From DATJZH01 sp052146815 (GTDB lineage: Bacteria; Actinomycetota; Actinomycetes; Streptosporangiales; Streptosporangiaceae): a DNA stretch of 64,000 nt. Location: positions 47,697 through 111,696 of the forward strand of contig JBKQMG010000122.1 in NCBI GenBank assembly GCA_052146815.1, in the 5' to 3' direction. Numbering within the stretch: position 1 is the stretch's first letter; the number at the start of each line of letters is the position of its first letter. The position numbers and the translations under genes were made by a program. The notes under the pieces were generated by a model. That model saw only the letters and a program-made list of their open reading frames with translations. It was not told the DNA's origin and made no database searches. Below are positions 19,289 to 26,620 of the stretch, one piece after another.

Positions 19289-19936
19289 TTATCGATTGCA
19301 GCTGCTCACCGGGACGACCTGCGTGACGCCCGTGTACTTCAGGTTGTTACTGGCTGGCACGCAATTGGTCTGCCCGTGGTGAACCACGATCACCTCGGTC
19401 AGCGCGGGCGAGACTGTTCCCGCGATGACCGCCCTGATCGCCAGCACGGCGATCAGCGCTGCCGCTATCACGCCCGCGGTCCTGGATGCATGCAGGTAGA
19501 CCCTGCGGCGGTCGGCGCTTGTCGTGCTGCGTTCCTTGTAGATCTCCCAGCGCTTCTTCCCTGCCTCGCGCTCGGCCTGCTCGCGCTCAGCGTCCCTGCG
19601 GTCGGGCCGCATCGCGAGCCAATTCGCGATGCCGGACCATGCCCGCATCCACCCGGGCCGGTCGTCCTTGGGCCGGTCGTCCTTGGGCTGGTCGTCCTCG
19701 GGCTGGTCGTCCTTGGGTCGGTCGTCCTTGGGCCCGACTGGTGGCGGTATGTTTCCGAGACCGCCCCAGGTGGCCTGGCCGCCGTATATCACTGCGATCA
19801 CCGTGACCGCGAAGACCAGGCCTACTAGGACTATCAGGATCACCTGCAATGGCCCGCTATCAGTCACCCCGGTAACCAGCTCACCGCCCTTGAGCAGTAC
19901 CACCGAGCCGAGCAGGCCGAGGAGCGTGGTCAGCAC
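19289..19936 (-). CDS. Two-TM membrane protein with acidic KDD repeat
   Basis: A 215-aa protein with hydrophobic N-terminal segments (MLTTLLGLLGSVVLLKGG and VILIVLVGLVFAVTVIAVIY), then a five-residue repeat of (R/Q)PKDD type (residues about 88-112, encoded by 15-bp repeats at 19663-19737), a charged cytosolic stretch (DRRDAEREQAEREAGKKRWE), a third hydrophobic segment (TAGVIAAALIAVLAIRAVI) and a short outside tail with two Cys. GTG start at 19936, 7 nt after the stop of the small gene upstream. Function unknown; the arrangement suggests a two-gene unit in the integrated element. Confidence 0.65.
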   Translation of the reverse strand: MLTTLLGLLGSVVLLKGGELVTGVTDSGPLQVILIVLVGLVFAVTVIAVIYGGQATWGGLGNIPPPVGPKDDRPKDDQPEDDQPKDDRPKDDRPGWMRAWSGIANWLAMRPDRRDAEREQAEREAGKKRWEIYKERSTTSADRRRVYLHASRTAGVIAAALIAVLAIRAVIAGTVSPALTEVIVVHHGQTNCVPASNNLKYTGVTQVVPVSSCNR

Positions 19937-19942
19937 GCCCAG

Positions 19943-20083
19943 CTAGACACGGGCCGACGCCTGGACGCGTTCCAGCCGGCTGCGCTCGAACTTCTGGAGG
20001 TCTCTGCTCCACCGCTTCACCTCCGCAGGAGATATCTGATCGCCTTGCCCGGACAGCCCCTGGACGTCGTCAGCATCTGTCAC
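19943..20083 (-). CDS. Small 46-aa protein upstream of the membrane protein
   Basis: Reads MTDADDVQGLSGQGDQI then SPAEVKRWSRDLQKFERSRL and ends ERVQASARV. GTG at 20083 follows GGGAGG with a 9-nt spacer, a good ribosome site, and the stop is 7 nt before the start of the membrane protein, so co-translation is likely. The predicted helix with alternating charges may contact its partner. No family recognised. Confidence 0.5.
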   Translation of the reverse strand: MTDADDVQGLSGQGDQISPAEVKRWSRDLQKFERSRLERVQASARV

Positions 20084-20160
20084 GTTCCCGTCCCTCCCCG
20101 CGCAGTTCACTGCATATCCTGCGCCCAGCGCGCTGTCGGCGTCAGCAAACCTGTGCACCG

Positions 20161-20482
20161 GCAGCAGAGACCCAGCTGGCCGATTCGGCTACCGAGGCCG
20201 AGCACCTGGCCGCGCTCGGCTGGTGGGAGCGGGAGGTGGCGCGGCTGTGCGCCGAGCTGGCGATGCTGCACCGTGCCAAGTACCGGGATTACCGGCGCTG
20301 GCGGGATGGTCACCGCGCCTGGGTTCAGGAGTACGGCATGCGCCCGGTCCCGCCGACCGGGGCCGTAATCCTGCGCATCCGTCCGAGCGTCTTCATAGCG
20401 CCCATCGTCATGGAGGTCACCGTGATCGAGCCCCCCGCCCCCGGCGACGACGGCTATGCCCCGCCAGCTCCCGCGCGGCCTG
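20161..20482 (+). pseudogene. Truncated hypothetical protein cut by IS copy 1
   Basis: An open frame reads AAETQLADSATEAEHLAALG, WWEREVARLCAELAMLHRAK, YRDYRRWRDGHRAWVQEYGM and then a Pro-rich stretch, and runs straight into the IS terminal repeat at 20483. The helical, charged composition looks coding, but no proper start is seen upstream (a GTG at 20236 is possible). It is probably the 5' remnant of a gene interrupted by the IS. Confidence 0.35.
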
Positions 20483-21678
20483 CCTGTATTGCTCCAGAAC
20501 TCCGCGCGGAGGCTGTGACCTGCGGTTTGGCCTGCTGACCGTGATGAGGCAAGATCGCGGTCGTGCCGATTCGACTTCTGTACCTCACCATCATCCAGGT
20601 CTTTGGCTGGCTGCACCTGCTAAGCCGCGGCCAGGCGTCGAAGGACGCCGAGATCATGGTGCTCCGTCATGAGGTAGCGGTCCTGCGTCGCCAGGTCACC
20701 CGTCCCAGGCCAGACTGGGCCGACCGGGCGGTCCTGGCCGCGCTGGCCCGCCTGCTGCCAGCCGGCCTGCGCGGTCATCGCCTGGTCACGCCGGGCACGC
20801 TGCTGGCCTGGCACCGCCGCCTCATCCAGCGCAAGTGGGCGTACCCGAGCCAGCCCGGCCGGCCGCCGGCCAGCAAGGAAATCCGCGACCTGGTACTGCG
20901 GCTGGCACGGGAGAACCCCGCCTGGGGATACCGGCGCGTGCACGGCGAGCTATCCCGGCTCGGCCACCACATCAGCGCGGCAACGGTCCGGCGGATCCTC
21001 CGCGCCGCACACAGACCAGCGCCCCGCGGCTACGACACCTCCTGGCGGGCGTTCCTGCGCGCACAGGCGCACGGGTTGCTGGCCTGCGACTTCTTCCACG
21101 TTGACACGATCTTCCTCCGCCGCCTGTACGTGCTGTTCGCCATGGAGGGTGGCCACCCGGCACGTACACGTCCTCGGCGTCACCGCCCATCCCGATGGCG
21201 CCTGGACCGCTCAGCAGGCCCGCAATCTGGTCATGGACCTCGGCGACCGGACCAGGTCATTCCGCTTCCTCATCCGGGACCGCGACGCCAAGTTCACCGG
21301 CTCCTTCGACGAGATCTTCGCCAGCGAAGGCGTGAAAATAGTGAAGATCCCACCGCAGACGCCGCGGGCGAACTGTTACGCCGAGCGGTGGGTGCGCACA
21401 GCACGGGCCGAGTGCACTGACCGGATGCTCATCTACGACGAACGGCACCTGCGATCGGTCCTCCGCGGATACGCCGGCCATTACAACCGGCACCGGCCCC
21501 ACCAGTCCCGCCAGCAGCGCCCGCCCGACCAGGAAATCCAGGCCACCGCTCCGCTGAACCTGCCAGTCCGGCGGCGGACGGTACTCGGCGGCATGATCAG
21601 CGAGTACTACCAGGCTGCCTAGCCGAAATCTGAAACCCAAGGTCAAGGACCATGCGACTAGTTTTGAAGCGGTACAGG
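20483..21678 (+). mobile_element. IS copy 1 (rve/IS3-like), left of glgB
   Basis: A 1196-bp element with imperfect 25-bp terminal inverted repeats: left 20483-20507 beginning CCTGTATTGCTCCAGAACTC, right 21654-21678 whose complement begins CCTGTACCGCTTCAAAACTA. It carries one transposase gene, frameshifted here. Length equals that of copy 2 at 24146-25341, which is inverted relative to it. No clear target duplication is seen. Confidence 0.85.
20563..21622 (+). pseudogene. IS transposase with +1 frameshift (copy 1)
   Basis: The N-terminal part (MPIRLLYLTIIQVFGWLHLL, HEVAVLRRQVTRP, then helix-turn-helix and ACDFFHVDTIFL with the first catalytic Asp) is in one frame and the rest (VLGVTAHPDGAWTAQQARN, FLIRDRDAKFTGSFDEIF, ENCYAERW-like ANCYAERWVRT) in the next. 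Compared with copy 2, one extra G is present in the run near 21146-21149 (FAMEGG against FVMQVATRR), and the gene is exactly one base longer than the 1059-nt copy 2 gene. Start GTG 20563. The frameshift probably inactivates it, although low-level slippage cannot be excluded. Confidence 0.85.
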
Positions 21679-21837
21679 CGTAGGCCCGCGAGGCCGCCTA
21701 GCCCGCGGCGCGGCACGGCAGCCTGCGGACTCAGGCAGTCCGTGCACAGGTGATGCGTGCCGGGCAGCCAGAGGTACACACTGGATAGTGTCCGGGCATT
21801 CGCGTAGTGCCGTGGCGCCGCCCCAGAGGGGACGAGC

Positions 21838-24108
21838 ATGAGCTCGCCGGTGTATTCCGATCTGCTAGTGGACGGCGCGGACGTGGAGCGCCTTGTCAGT
21901 GGCCAGCATCACGACCCGCACCATCTGCTCGGCGCTCATCCGGAACGCGACGGCGCCGGGCACGACCGGGTGGTGATCCGCGGATGGCGCCCTGATGCGA
22001 CCGGCATGGTCATCCTGGCTGGCGGGCAGCGGATCGAGATGGGCCGCGTGCATCCGGCCGGGGTGTTCGCCGGAGTGCTGGAGGGCCCGGACATCCCGGA
22101 TTACCGCCTCGAGGTGACCTACCCGGACGGTGCCGTGGTCGTGGTCGACGATCCCTACCGGTACTGGCCCACGCTCGGGCAGTTCGACCTGCACCTGCTG
22201 GCCGAGGGCCGGCACGAGGGACTCTGGCGCCATCTCGGGGCGCAGGTGCGCGTGCACCAGGGAGCATCCGGCACGTCGTTCGCGGTGTGGGCGCCCGCCG
22301 CACGGGCGGTGCGGGTCGTGGGCGACTTCAACGGCTGGGACGGGCGCATCCACCCGATGAGAGCGCTGGGTAGCTCCGGGGTCTGGGAGATCTTCGTGCC
22401 CGAGGTCGGCCCCGGCGTGCACTACAAGTACGAGGTAGTGGGCCAGCAGGGACATGTGAGCCTGCGGGCGGACCCGTTCGCCTTCGCCACCGAGGTGCCG
22501 CCGGCCACTGCCAGCATCGTCACCCAGAGCCGGTACGAATGGCAGGACGCTGCGTGGTTCGCCCGCCGGGAGACCACTGACCTGCTGCACGCTGCGATCT
22601 CGGTCTATGAGTGCCACCTGGGCTCGTGGCGGCTAACCGGGGACGGCGATGGCGGCTGGCGGCCGCTGACGTACCGTGAGGCCGCCGAGGTGCTGCCCGC
22701 GTACCTCAGCGACCTCGGCTTCACCCACGTCGAGTTCCTCCCGATTGCGGAGCACCCGTTTTCCGGCTCCTGGGGTTATCAGGTGACGGGGTTCTATGCG
22801 CCGACGGCCCGGCACGGGACGCCCGACGACTTCCGGTACCTGGTCGACCGGCTGCACCAGGCAGGCATCGGGGTCCTGGTCGACTGGGTCGCCGGGCACT
22901 TCCCCAAGGACGACTGGGCGCTGGCGCGCTTCGATGGCACGGCACTGTATGAGCACGTCGATCCCCGCATGGGTGAGCACCCGGACTGGGGCACGCTGGT
23001 GTTCAACTACGGGCGCCACGAGGTCCGGAACTTCCTGATCGCGAACGCACTGTTCTGGATCGAGGAGTTCCACCTCGACGGCCTGCGCGTCGATGCGGTC
23101 GCCTCGATGCTCTACCTGGATTACTCGCGCCGGGAGGGGGAGTGGGTCACCAACCGGTTCGGCGGCCGGGAAAACCTGGAAGCCATCGACTTCGTCAGGG
23201 AATGCAACGAGGTCGTCTACCGGCACCACCCCTCCGTCATGATGGTCGCCGAGGAGTCCACTTCCTGGCCGGCTGTCTCCCGCCCGACTTACCTGGGCGG
23301 GCTCGGCTTCGGGTTCAAATGGAACATGGGGTGGATGAACGACACGCTGGTGTACTTCTCCAAAGATCCTGTGCACCGCCGTTACCACCATCACGAGCTC
23401 ACGTTCGCCCTGCTGTACGCGTTCAGCGAGAACTTCATCCTGCCGCTGAGCCACGACGAGGTCGCGCACGGCAAGGGATCGCTGCTCGGCAAGATGCCCG
23501 GCGACCGCTGGCAGCAATTCGCGAACCTGCGCGCGCTGCTGGCCTGGATGTGGGCGCATCCCGGCCGGCCGCTGCTGTTCATGGGCGGCGAGATCGCCCA
23601 GAACGGCGAGTGGCGGCATGACAGCAGCGTCGACTGGCACCTGCTGGACTATCCGGAGCACGCCGGGATGCACGCACTGGTCCGCGCGCTCAACACGGTG
23701 TACCGGCACGAGCCCGCGTTGTGGGAGCAGGACTTCGACTGGACCGGGTTCCGCTGGATCGACCCCAACGACGCAGATCACAGCGTGCTGTCGTTCCTCC
23801 GGTTCCCGGCGGGAGGCGGCCGGCCCGTCGCCTGCGTCGCCAACCTGACGCCGGTGCCCCGGCATGACTATCGCGTCGGACTTCCGCACCCGGGGAAGTG
23901 GGTGGAGATCCTCAACTCCGACAGCGCGGATTTCGGCGGCAGCAATGTCCTCGCCCGTGCCGTCACCGCCGGGGCCCCGGGCTGGAACGACCTCGAGTAC
24001 TCCGCTGCGCTCACGCTGCCGCCCCTTGGCGTCCTGTGGCTCGCTCACGAGCCGGAAACCGGCCTGCCCGCAGCGGATCCCGATGGTTCCGCGACGCCCG
24101 GTATCTGA
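21838..24108 (+). CDS. glgB: 1,4-alpha-glucan branching enzyme
   Basis: A GH13 enzyme (756 aa) that forms alpha-1,6 branches in glycogen. Order: N-terminal CBM48-like module (HHDPHHLLGAHP), a second CBM48 (SFAVWAPAARAVRVVGDFNG, residues about 145-160), catalytic barrel with SWGYQVTGFYAPTARHGTP, LRVDAVASMLYLDYSR containing the nucleophile Asp, VAEESTSWP with the acid/base Glu, and LPLSHDEVAHGKGSLL, then a C-terminal all-beta domain. All catalytic residues are present, so it should be active. It is alone: no glgE, treS or pep2 beside it, its usual partners in actinomycetes. It begins 160 bp after IS copy 1 and ends 37 bp before IS copy 2, inside the tRNA-Val element. Confidence 0.95.
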   Translation: MSSPVYSDLLVDGADVERLVSGQHHDPHHLLGAHPERDGAGHDRVVIRGWRPDATGMVILAGGQRIEMGRVHPAGVFAGVLEGPDIPDYRLEVTYPDGAVVVVDDPYRYWPTLGQFDLHLLAEGRHEGLWRHLGAQVRVHQGASGTSFAVWAPAARAVRVVGDFNGWDGRIHPMRALGSSGVWEIFVPEVGPGVHYKYEVVGQQGHVSLRADPFAFATEVPPATASIVTQSRYEWQDAAWFARRETTDLLHAAISVYECHLGSWRLTGDGDGGWRPLTYREAAEVLPAYLSDLGFTHVEFLPIAEHPFSGSWGYQVTGFYAPTARHGTPDDFRYLVDRLHQAGIGVLVDWVAGHFPKDDWALARFDGTALYEHVDPRMGEHPDWGTLVFNYGRHEVRNFLIANALFWIEEFHLDGLRVDAVASMLYLDYSRREGEWVTNRFGGRENLEAIDFVRECNEVVYRHHPSVMMVAEESTSWPAVSRPTYLGGLGFGFKWNMGWMNDTLVYFSKDPVHRRYHHHELTFALLYAFSENFILPLSHDEVAHGKGSLLGKMPGDRWQQFANLRALLAWMWAHPGRPLLFMGGEIAQNGEWRHDSSVDWHLLDYPEHAGMHALVRALNTVYRHEPALWEQDFDWTGFRWIDPNDADHSVLSFLRFPAGGGRPVACVANLTPVPRHDYRVGLPHPGKWVEILNSDSADFGGSNVLARAVTAGAPGWNDLEYSAALTLPPLGVLWLAHEPETGLPAADPDGSATPGI

Positions 24109-24145
24109 ACGCGGCGACCGGGGCCAGCCAGCGGGCCGGCCCGGA

Positions 24146-25341
24146 CCTGTACCGCTCCAAAACTCGTCGCGTGTTGTCTGACCTGCAGGTTCGTGGAGTT
24201 GTTCATGCGGCCCTGTAGTACTCGTTGATCACACCGCCGAGCACTTTCCGTCGCTGCACGGGTGCTTGGAGGGGCATGACGACTGGCATGTCGTGGTCGG
24301 GTGGTCGTTGCTGGCGGGACTGGTGCGGGCGGTGACCGTTGTAATGGCCGACGTATGTTGCGAGCACCGTCCGCAGGTGCCGTTCGCCGTAGATCAGCAT
24401 CCGGCCGGTGCACTCAGACCGTACGGTGCGCACCCACCGCTCGGCATAGCAATTGGCTCGCGGCGTCCGCGGCGGGATCTTGACTACTTTCACGCCTTCG
24501 CCGGCGAAGATTTCGTCGAACACGCGAGTGAACTTGGCGTCGCGATCGCGGATGAGGAAGCGGAACGACGCGATCTCGTCACCGAGGTCCATGGCGAGGT
24601 TACGGGCCTGCTGCGCTGTCCATGCGCCATCCGGGTGGGCGGTCACGCCGATGATGTGCACCCGCCGGGTCGCCACCTGCATGACGAACAGCACGTACAG
24701 GCGGGTGAGAAAGATCGTGTCCACGTGGAAAAAGTCGCAGGCCAGCAGGCCGTCGGCTTGGGTGCGGAGGAACGCCCGCCAGGAGGTGTCCAGATGGCGG
24801 GGAGCCGGCCGTTGGCGGTGTGCCCGCAGGATCCGACGCACGGTTGCTGCGCTTACGTGGTGGCCGAGCCGGGTGAGTTCCCCGTGCACCCTGCGATACC
24901 CCCAGGCCGGGTTCTCCCCCGCGAGTCGCAACACCAGGTCCCGGAACTCCCGCGTGGGCCCAGGGCGTCCTGGCCGATTCGGATAGGTCCATGAACGTAC
25001 GACCAGACGGCGGTGCCAGGCCAGCAGCGTCCCAGGCGTGACGAGCCGGGCTCGCAGCGCCGCTGGCAGCAACCTGGCCAGCGCGGACAGGACCGCCCGG
25101 TCAGCCCAGTCCGGCTTCGGCCGGGTGACCTGACGCCGCAGCACTGCGACCTCGTGCCGGAGCACCATGATCTCGGCATCCTTGGACGCCTGCCCGCGGC
25201 CCAGCAGCGCGAGCCAGCCGAACACCCGGGTCACGATCAGGTAGAGCAGACGAAGAGCCATGAACCGCGGTCCTGGCGCATGTGCCAGGCTCCCCAAGCA
25301 GCAGGTCACAGCCCAAGCACGGAATTCTGGAGCAGTACAGG
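24146..25341 (-). mobile_element. IS copy 2 (rve/IS3-like), right of glgB
   Basis: A 1196-bp element on the minus strand with terminal repeats at 24146-24170 (CCTGTACCGCTCCAAAACTC...) and 25317-25341 (complement begins CCTGTACTGCTCCAGAATTC). Transposase gene intact. It interrupts the integrase whose C-terminal part resumes at 25342. Together with copy 1 it encloses glgB in a 4.86-kb composite-transposon-like unit. Confidence 0.87.
24203..25261 (-). CDS. IS transposase with rve (DDE) domain, intact
   Basis: A 352-aa protein: MALRLLYLIVTRVFGWLALL, HEVAVLRRQVTRPKPDW, an HTH region (WGYRRVHGELTRLGHHVSAA), and an rve DDE core: LACDFFHVDTIFLTRLYVLF (Asp), TRRVHIIGVTAHPDGAWTAQ, FLIRDRDAKFTRVFDEIFAG (Asp) and ANCYAERWVRTVRSECTGR (Glu), ending VLGGVINEYYRAA. 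ATG 25261 aligns with the copy 1 start; the frame open upstream to 25834 overlaps the integrase fragment and is a shadow. IS family is IS3- or IS481-like; the single-ORF form prevents a firmer call. Confidence 0.88.
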   Translation of the reverse strand: MALRLLYLIVTRVFGWLALLGRGQASKDAEIMVLRHEVAVLRRQVTRPKPDWADRAVLSALARLLPAALRARLVTPGTLLAWHRRLVVRSWTYPNRPGRPGPTREFRDLVLRLAGENPAWGYRRVHGELTRLGHHVSAATVRRILRAHRQRPAPRHLDTSWRAFLRTQADGLLACDFFHVDTIFLTRLYVLFVMQVATRRVHIIGVTAHPDGAWTAQQARNLAMDLGDEIASFRFLIRDRDAKFTRVFDEIFAGEGVKVVKIPPRTPRANCYAERWVRTVRSECTGRMLIYGERHLRTVLATYVGHYNGHRPHQSRQQRPPDHDMPVVMPLQAPVQRRKVLGGVINEYYRAA

Positions 25342-26038
25342 GCACTTCCGCCGCTCGTCCTACGGCGGCAGGTTCTTCCGGCCCGCTGCCGACGGCCGAT
25401 ACCCGGCGCGGGCGAAGAAGCCCGCTGCCCGGGTCCTGGCCGACGCGGCAGCCCCGTTTCCCGGCAGGCCGGTCCCGCCGTGGCCGCCCGCCGTGCCGGG
25501 GGAGCCGTTCCGGCCACCGGCAGGCCGCGGCATCGCCCGGCTGATCAGTGATACACGGGCCGGATGCTGTCCGCACTGCGGACGGTCTTGCCCGCGACGC
25601 CTCGACGGCCGGCTGATCTCGCACAACGCTAGCGGCAGTCAGTGCCGGGGGAGTGGCGAGCTGCCCGCCGAGGACGCCACGGTCGCGTCCTGGCTGCCGG
25701 TCCTGCCCGGTCTCACGCCGCACGGCCTGCGGCACGGCCACCAGACCTGGATGGAAGAAGCAGGAATCAGCGACCTGCTGCGCGCTGAGCGGATGGGCCA
25801 CGCGGTGCCCGGAATGCGCGGCGTCTACGGGCATGTCAGCCCGGCCATGCGGGCCACCCTCAAGGCCGACCTGCAGCAGCGCTGGGAGATGTCCCTAGTG
25901 GAGCGGGCGCGGATCTCCGAGCGCTCGATCGTGCCCGTCCTGGACGCGCTACTCGCGGCCCGTCAGGAGCCCGCGACCAAGATCCGCTCCCATTTGGCTC
26001 CCAAAATCGGACACCGTAGGAAGGGAAGAGATGAGTAA
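25342..26038 (+). pseudogene. C-terminal part of a large tyrosine integrase, truncated by IS copy 2
   Basis: From 25343 the frame reads FRRSSYGGRFFRPAADGRYP after the IS end, then PAVPGEPFRPPAGRGIARLI, a zinc-ribbon CCPHCGRSCPRRLDGRLISH, and the catalytic LTPHGLRHGHQTWMEEAGIS with LGH-like RMGHAVPGMRGVYGHVS (Tyr nucleophile). It ends with KIRSHLAPKIGHRRKGRDE at 26038, 35 bp from the tRNA-Val att repeat. This is the tail of the large integrases found in Streptomyces integrative elements; the N-terminal half is absent, being removed at the IS junction. It was probably the element's own integrase. Confidence 0.8.
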
Positions 26039-26072
26039 CGATCACTCGCACCGCGCTGACCTGGGCAAACTA

Positions 26073-26117
26073 TGGTGGGCGGTACTGGGATTGAACCAGT
26101 GGCCTCTTCCGTGTCAG
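26073..26117. repeat. Right attachment-site copy in tRNA-Val
   Basis: A 45-bp direct repeat identical to 17601-17645; see the integrative element. It spans the CCA end to the anticodon loop. Confidence 0.92.
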
Positions 26118-26147
26118 GGAAGCGCTCTCCCGCTGAGCTAACCGCCC
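26073..26147 (-). tRNA. tRNA-Val (anticodon GAC)
   Basis: Minus-strand cloverleaf with 7-bp acceptor stem GGGCGGT/ACCGCCC, D-arm AGCTCAGCGGGAGAGC, anticodon stem CTTCC with loop CTGACAC (anticodon GAC), T-arm GGTTCAATCCC, discriminator A and encoded CCA. The 3' half (26073-26117) is the att core shared with 17601-17645, so integration of the element restored the gene. Confidence 0.95.
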
Positions 26148-26150
26148 GCG

Positions 26151-26222
26151 AGGCGGAAGCGGGAATCGAACCCGCGTACAGGGCTTTGCAGGCCCTTGCC
26201 TAAGCCACTCGGCCATTCCGCC
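26151..26222 (-). tRNA. tRNA-Cys (anticodon GCA)
   Basis: 72 nt, acceptor stem GGCGGAA/TTCCGCC, discriminator T, anticodon loop CTGCAAA with stem GGGC/GCCC, T-arm GGTTCGATTCC. CCA is not encoded. Three nt from tRNA-Val; the Gly-Cys-Val order is common in actinomycetes. Confidence 0.95.
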
Positions 26223-26304
26223 AAAAGCTGACCCCGTCTCGGAGTTCGCCCCGGTACCGAAGAGCCGCGCGGATCTCCGCTCGCGAGACGCGTCCGGCAC
26301 CTCG

Positions 26305-26376
26305 AGCGGACGACGGGATTCGAACCCGCGACCCTCACCTTGGCAAGGTGATGCTCTACCACTGAGCCACGTCCGC
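26305..26376 (-). tRNA. tRNA-Gly (anticodon GCC)
   Basis: 72 nt, acceptor stem GCGGACG/CGTCCGC, discriminator T, anticodon loop TTGCCAA with stem CACC/GGTG, T-arm GGTTCGAATCC. First gene of the minus-strand Gly-Cys-Val cluster. Confidence 0.95.
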
Positions 26377-26620
26377 ACAGCCCCGCCAAGGCGAGGCGCA
26401 GCACGCCGGCCCTCGGCCGGCGTGCTTCAGAACTGTAGCCGATCCTGCCCGTGCCGCAAACTCCGATACTCGCGAAAATGCGCCTGACCGCTTGAATCCG
26501 AGCGTAGCGACGACGACGGCGGCTGCGACTGGGCCGCGCGGCGCCCAAGCGGCCGGCGCGCCTGACGTGGCAGTGGCGTCCGGGTGGCCGGCGGCCACCG
26601 GAGATGGCACGCTGACAGGC

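Larger units (their letters stand above)
17601..26117. mobile_element. Degenerate integrative element inserted in tRNA-Val(GAC)
   Basis: About 8.5 kb bounded by 45-bp perfect direct repeats at 17601-17645 and 26073-26117. Contents: a helix-turn-helix protein, a two-gene membrane-protein unit, IS remnants, glgB between two inverted IS copies, and the C-terminal fragment of an integrase ending 35 bp before the tRNA-side repeat. No TraB/FtsK-like transfer gene or intact replication initiator is visible, so it looks like a decayed actinomycete integrative (AICE-like) element that can no longer excise by its own integrase. Confidence 0.8.

Noticed and set aside
20470..25355. Target-site duplication for the IS copies or the composite unit
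   Set aside because: Bases beside the terminal repeats do not match for either copy or for the outer ends.
24203..25834. Extended start for the IS transposase at 25834
   Set aside because: The upstream part overlaps the integrase fragment and lies outside the IS terminal repeat; ATG 25261 matches copy 1.
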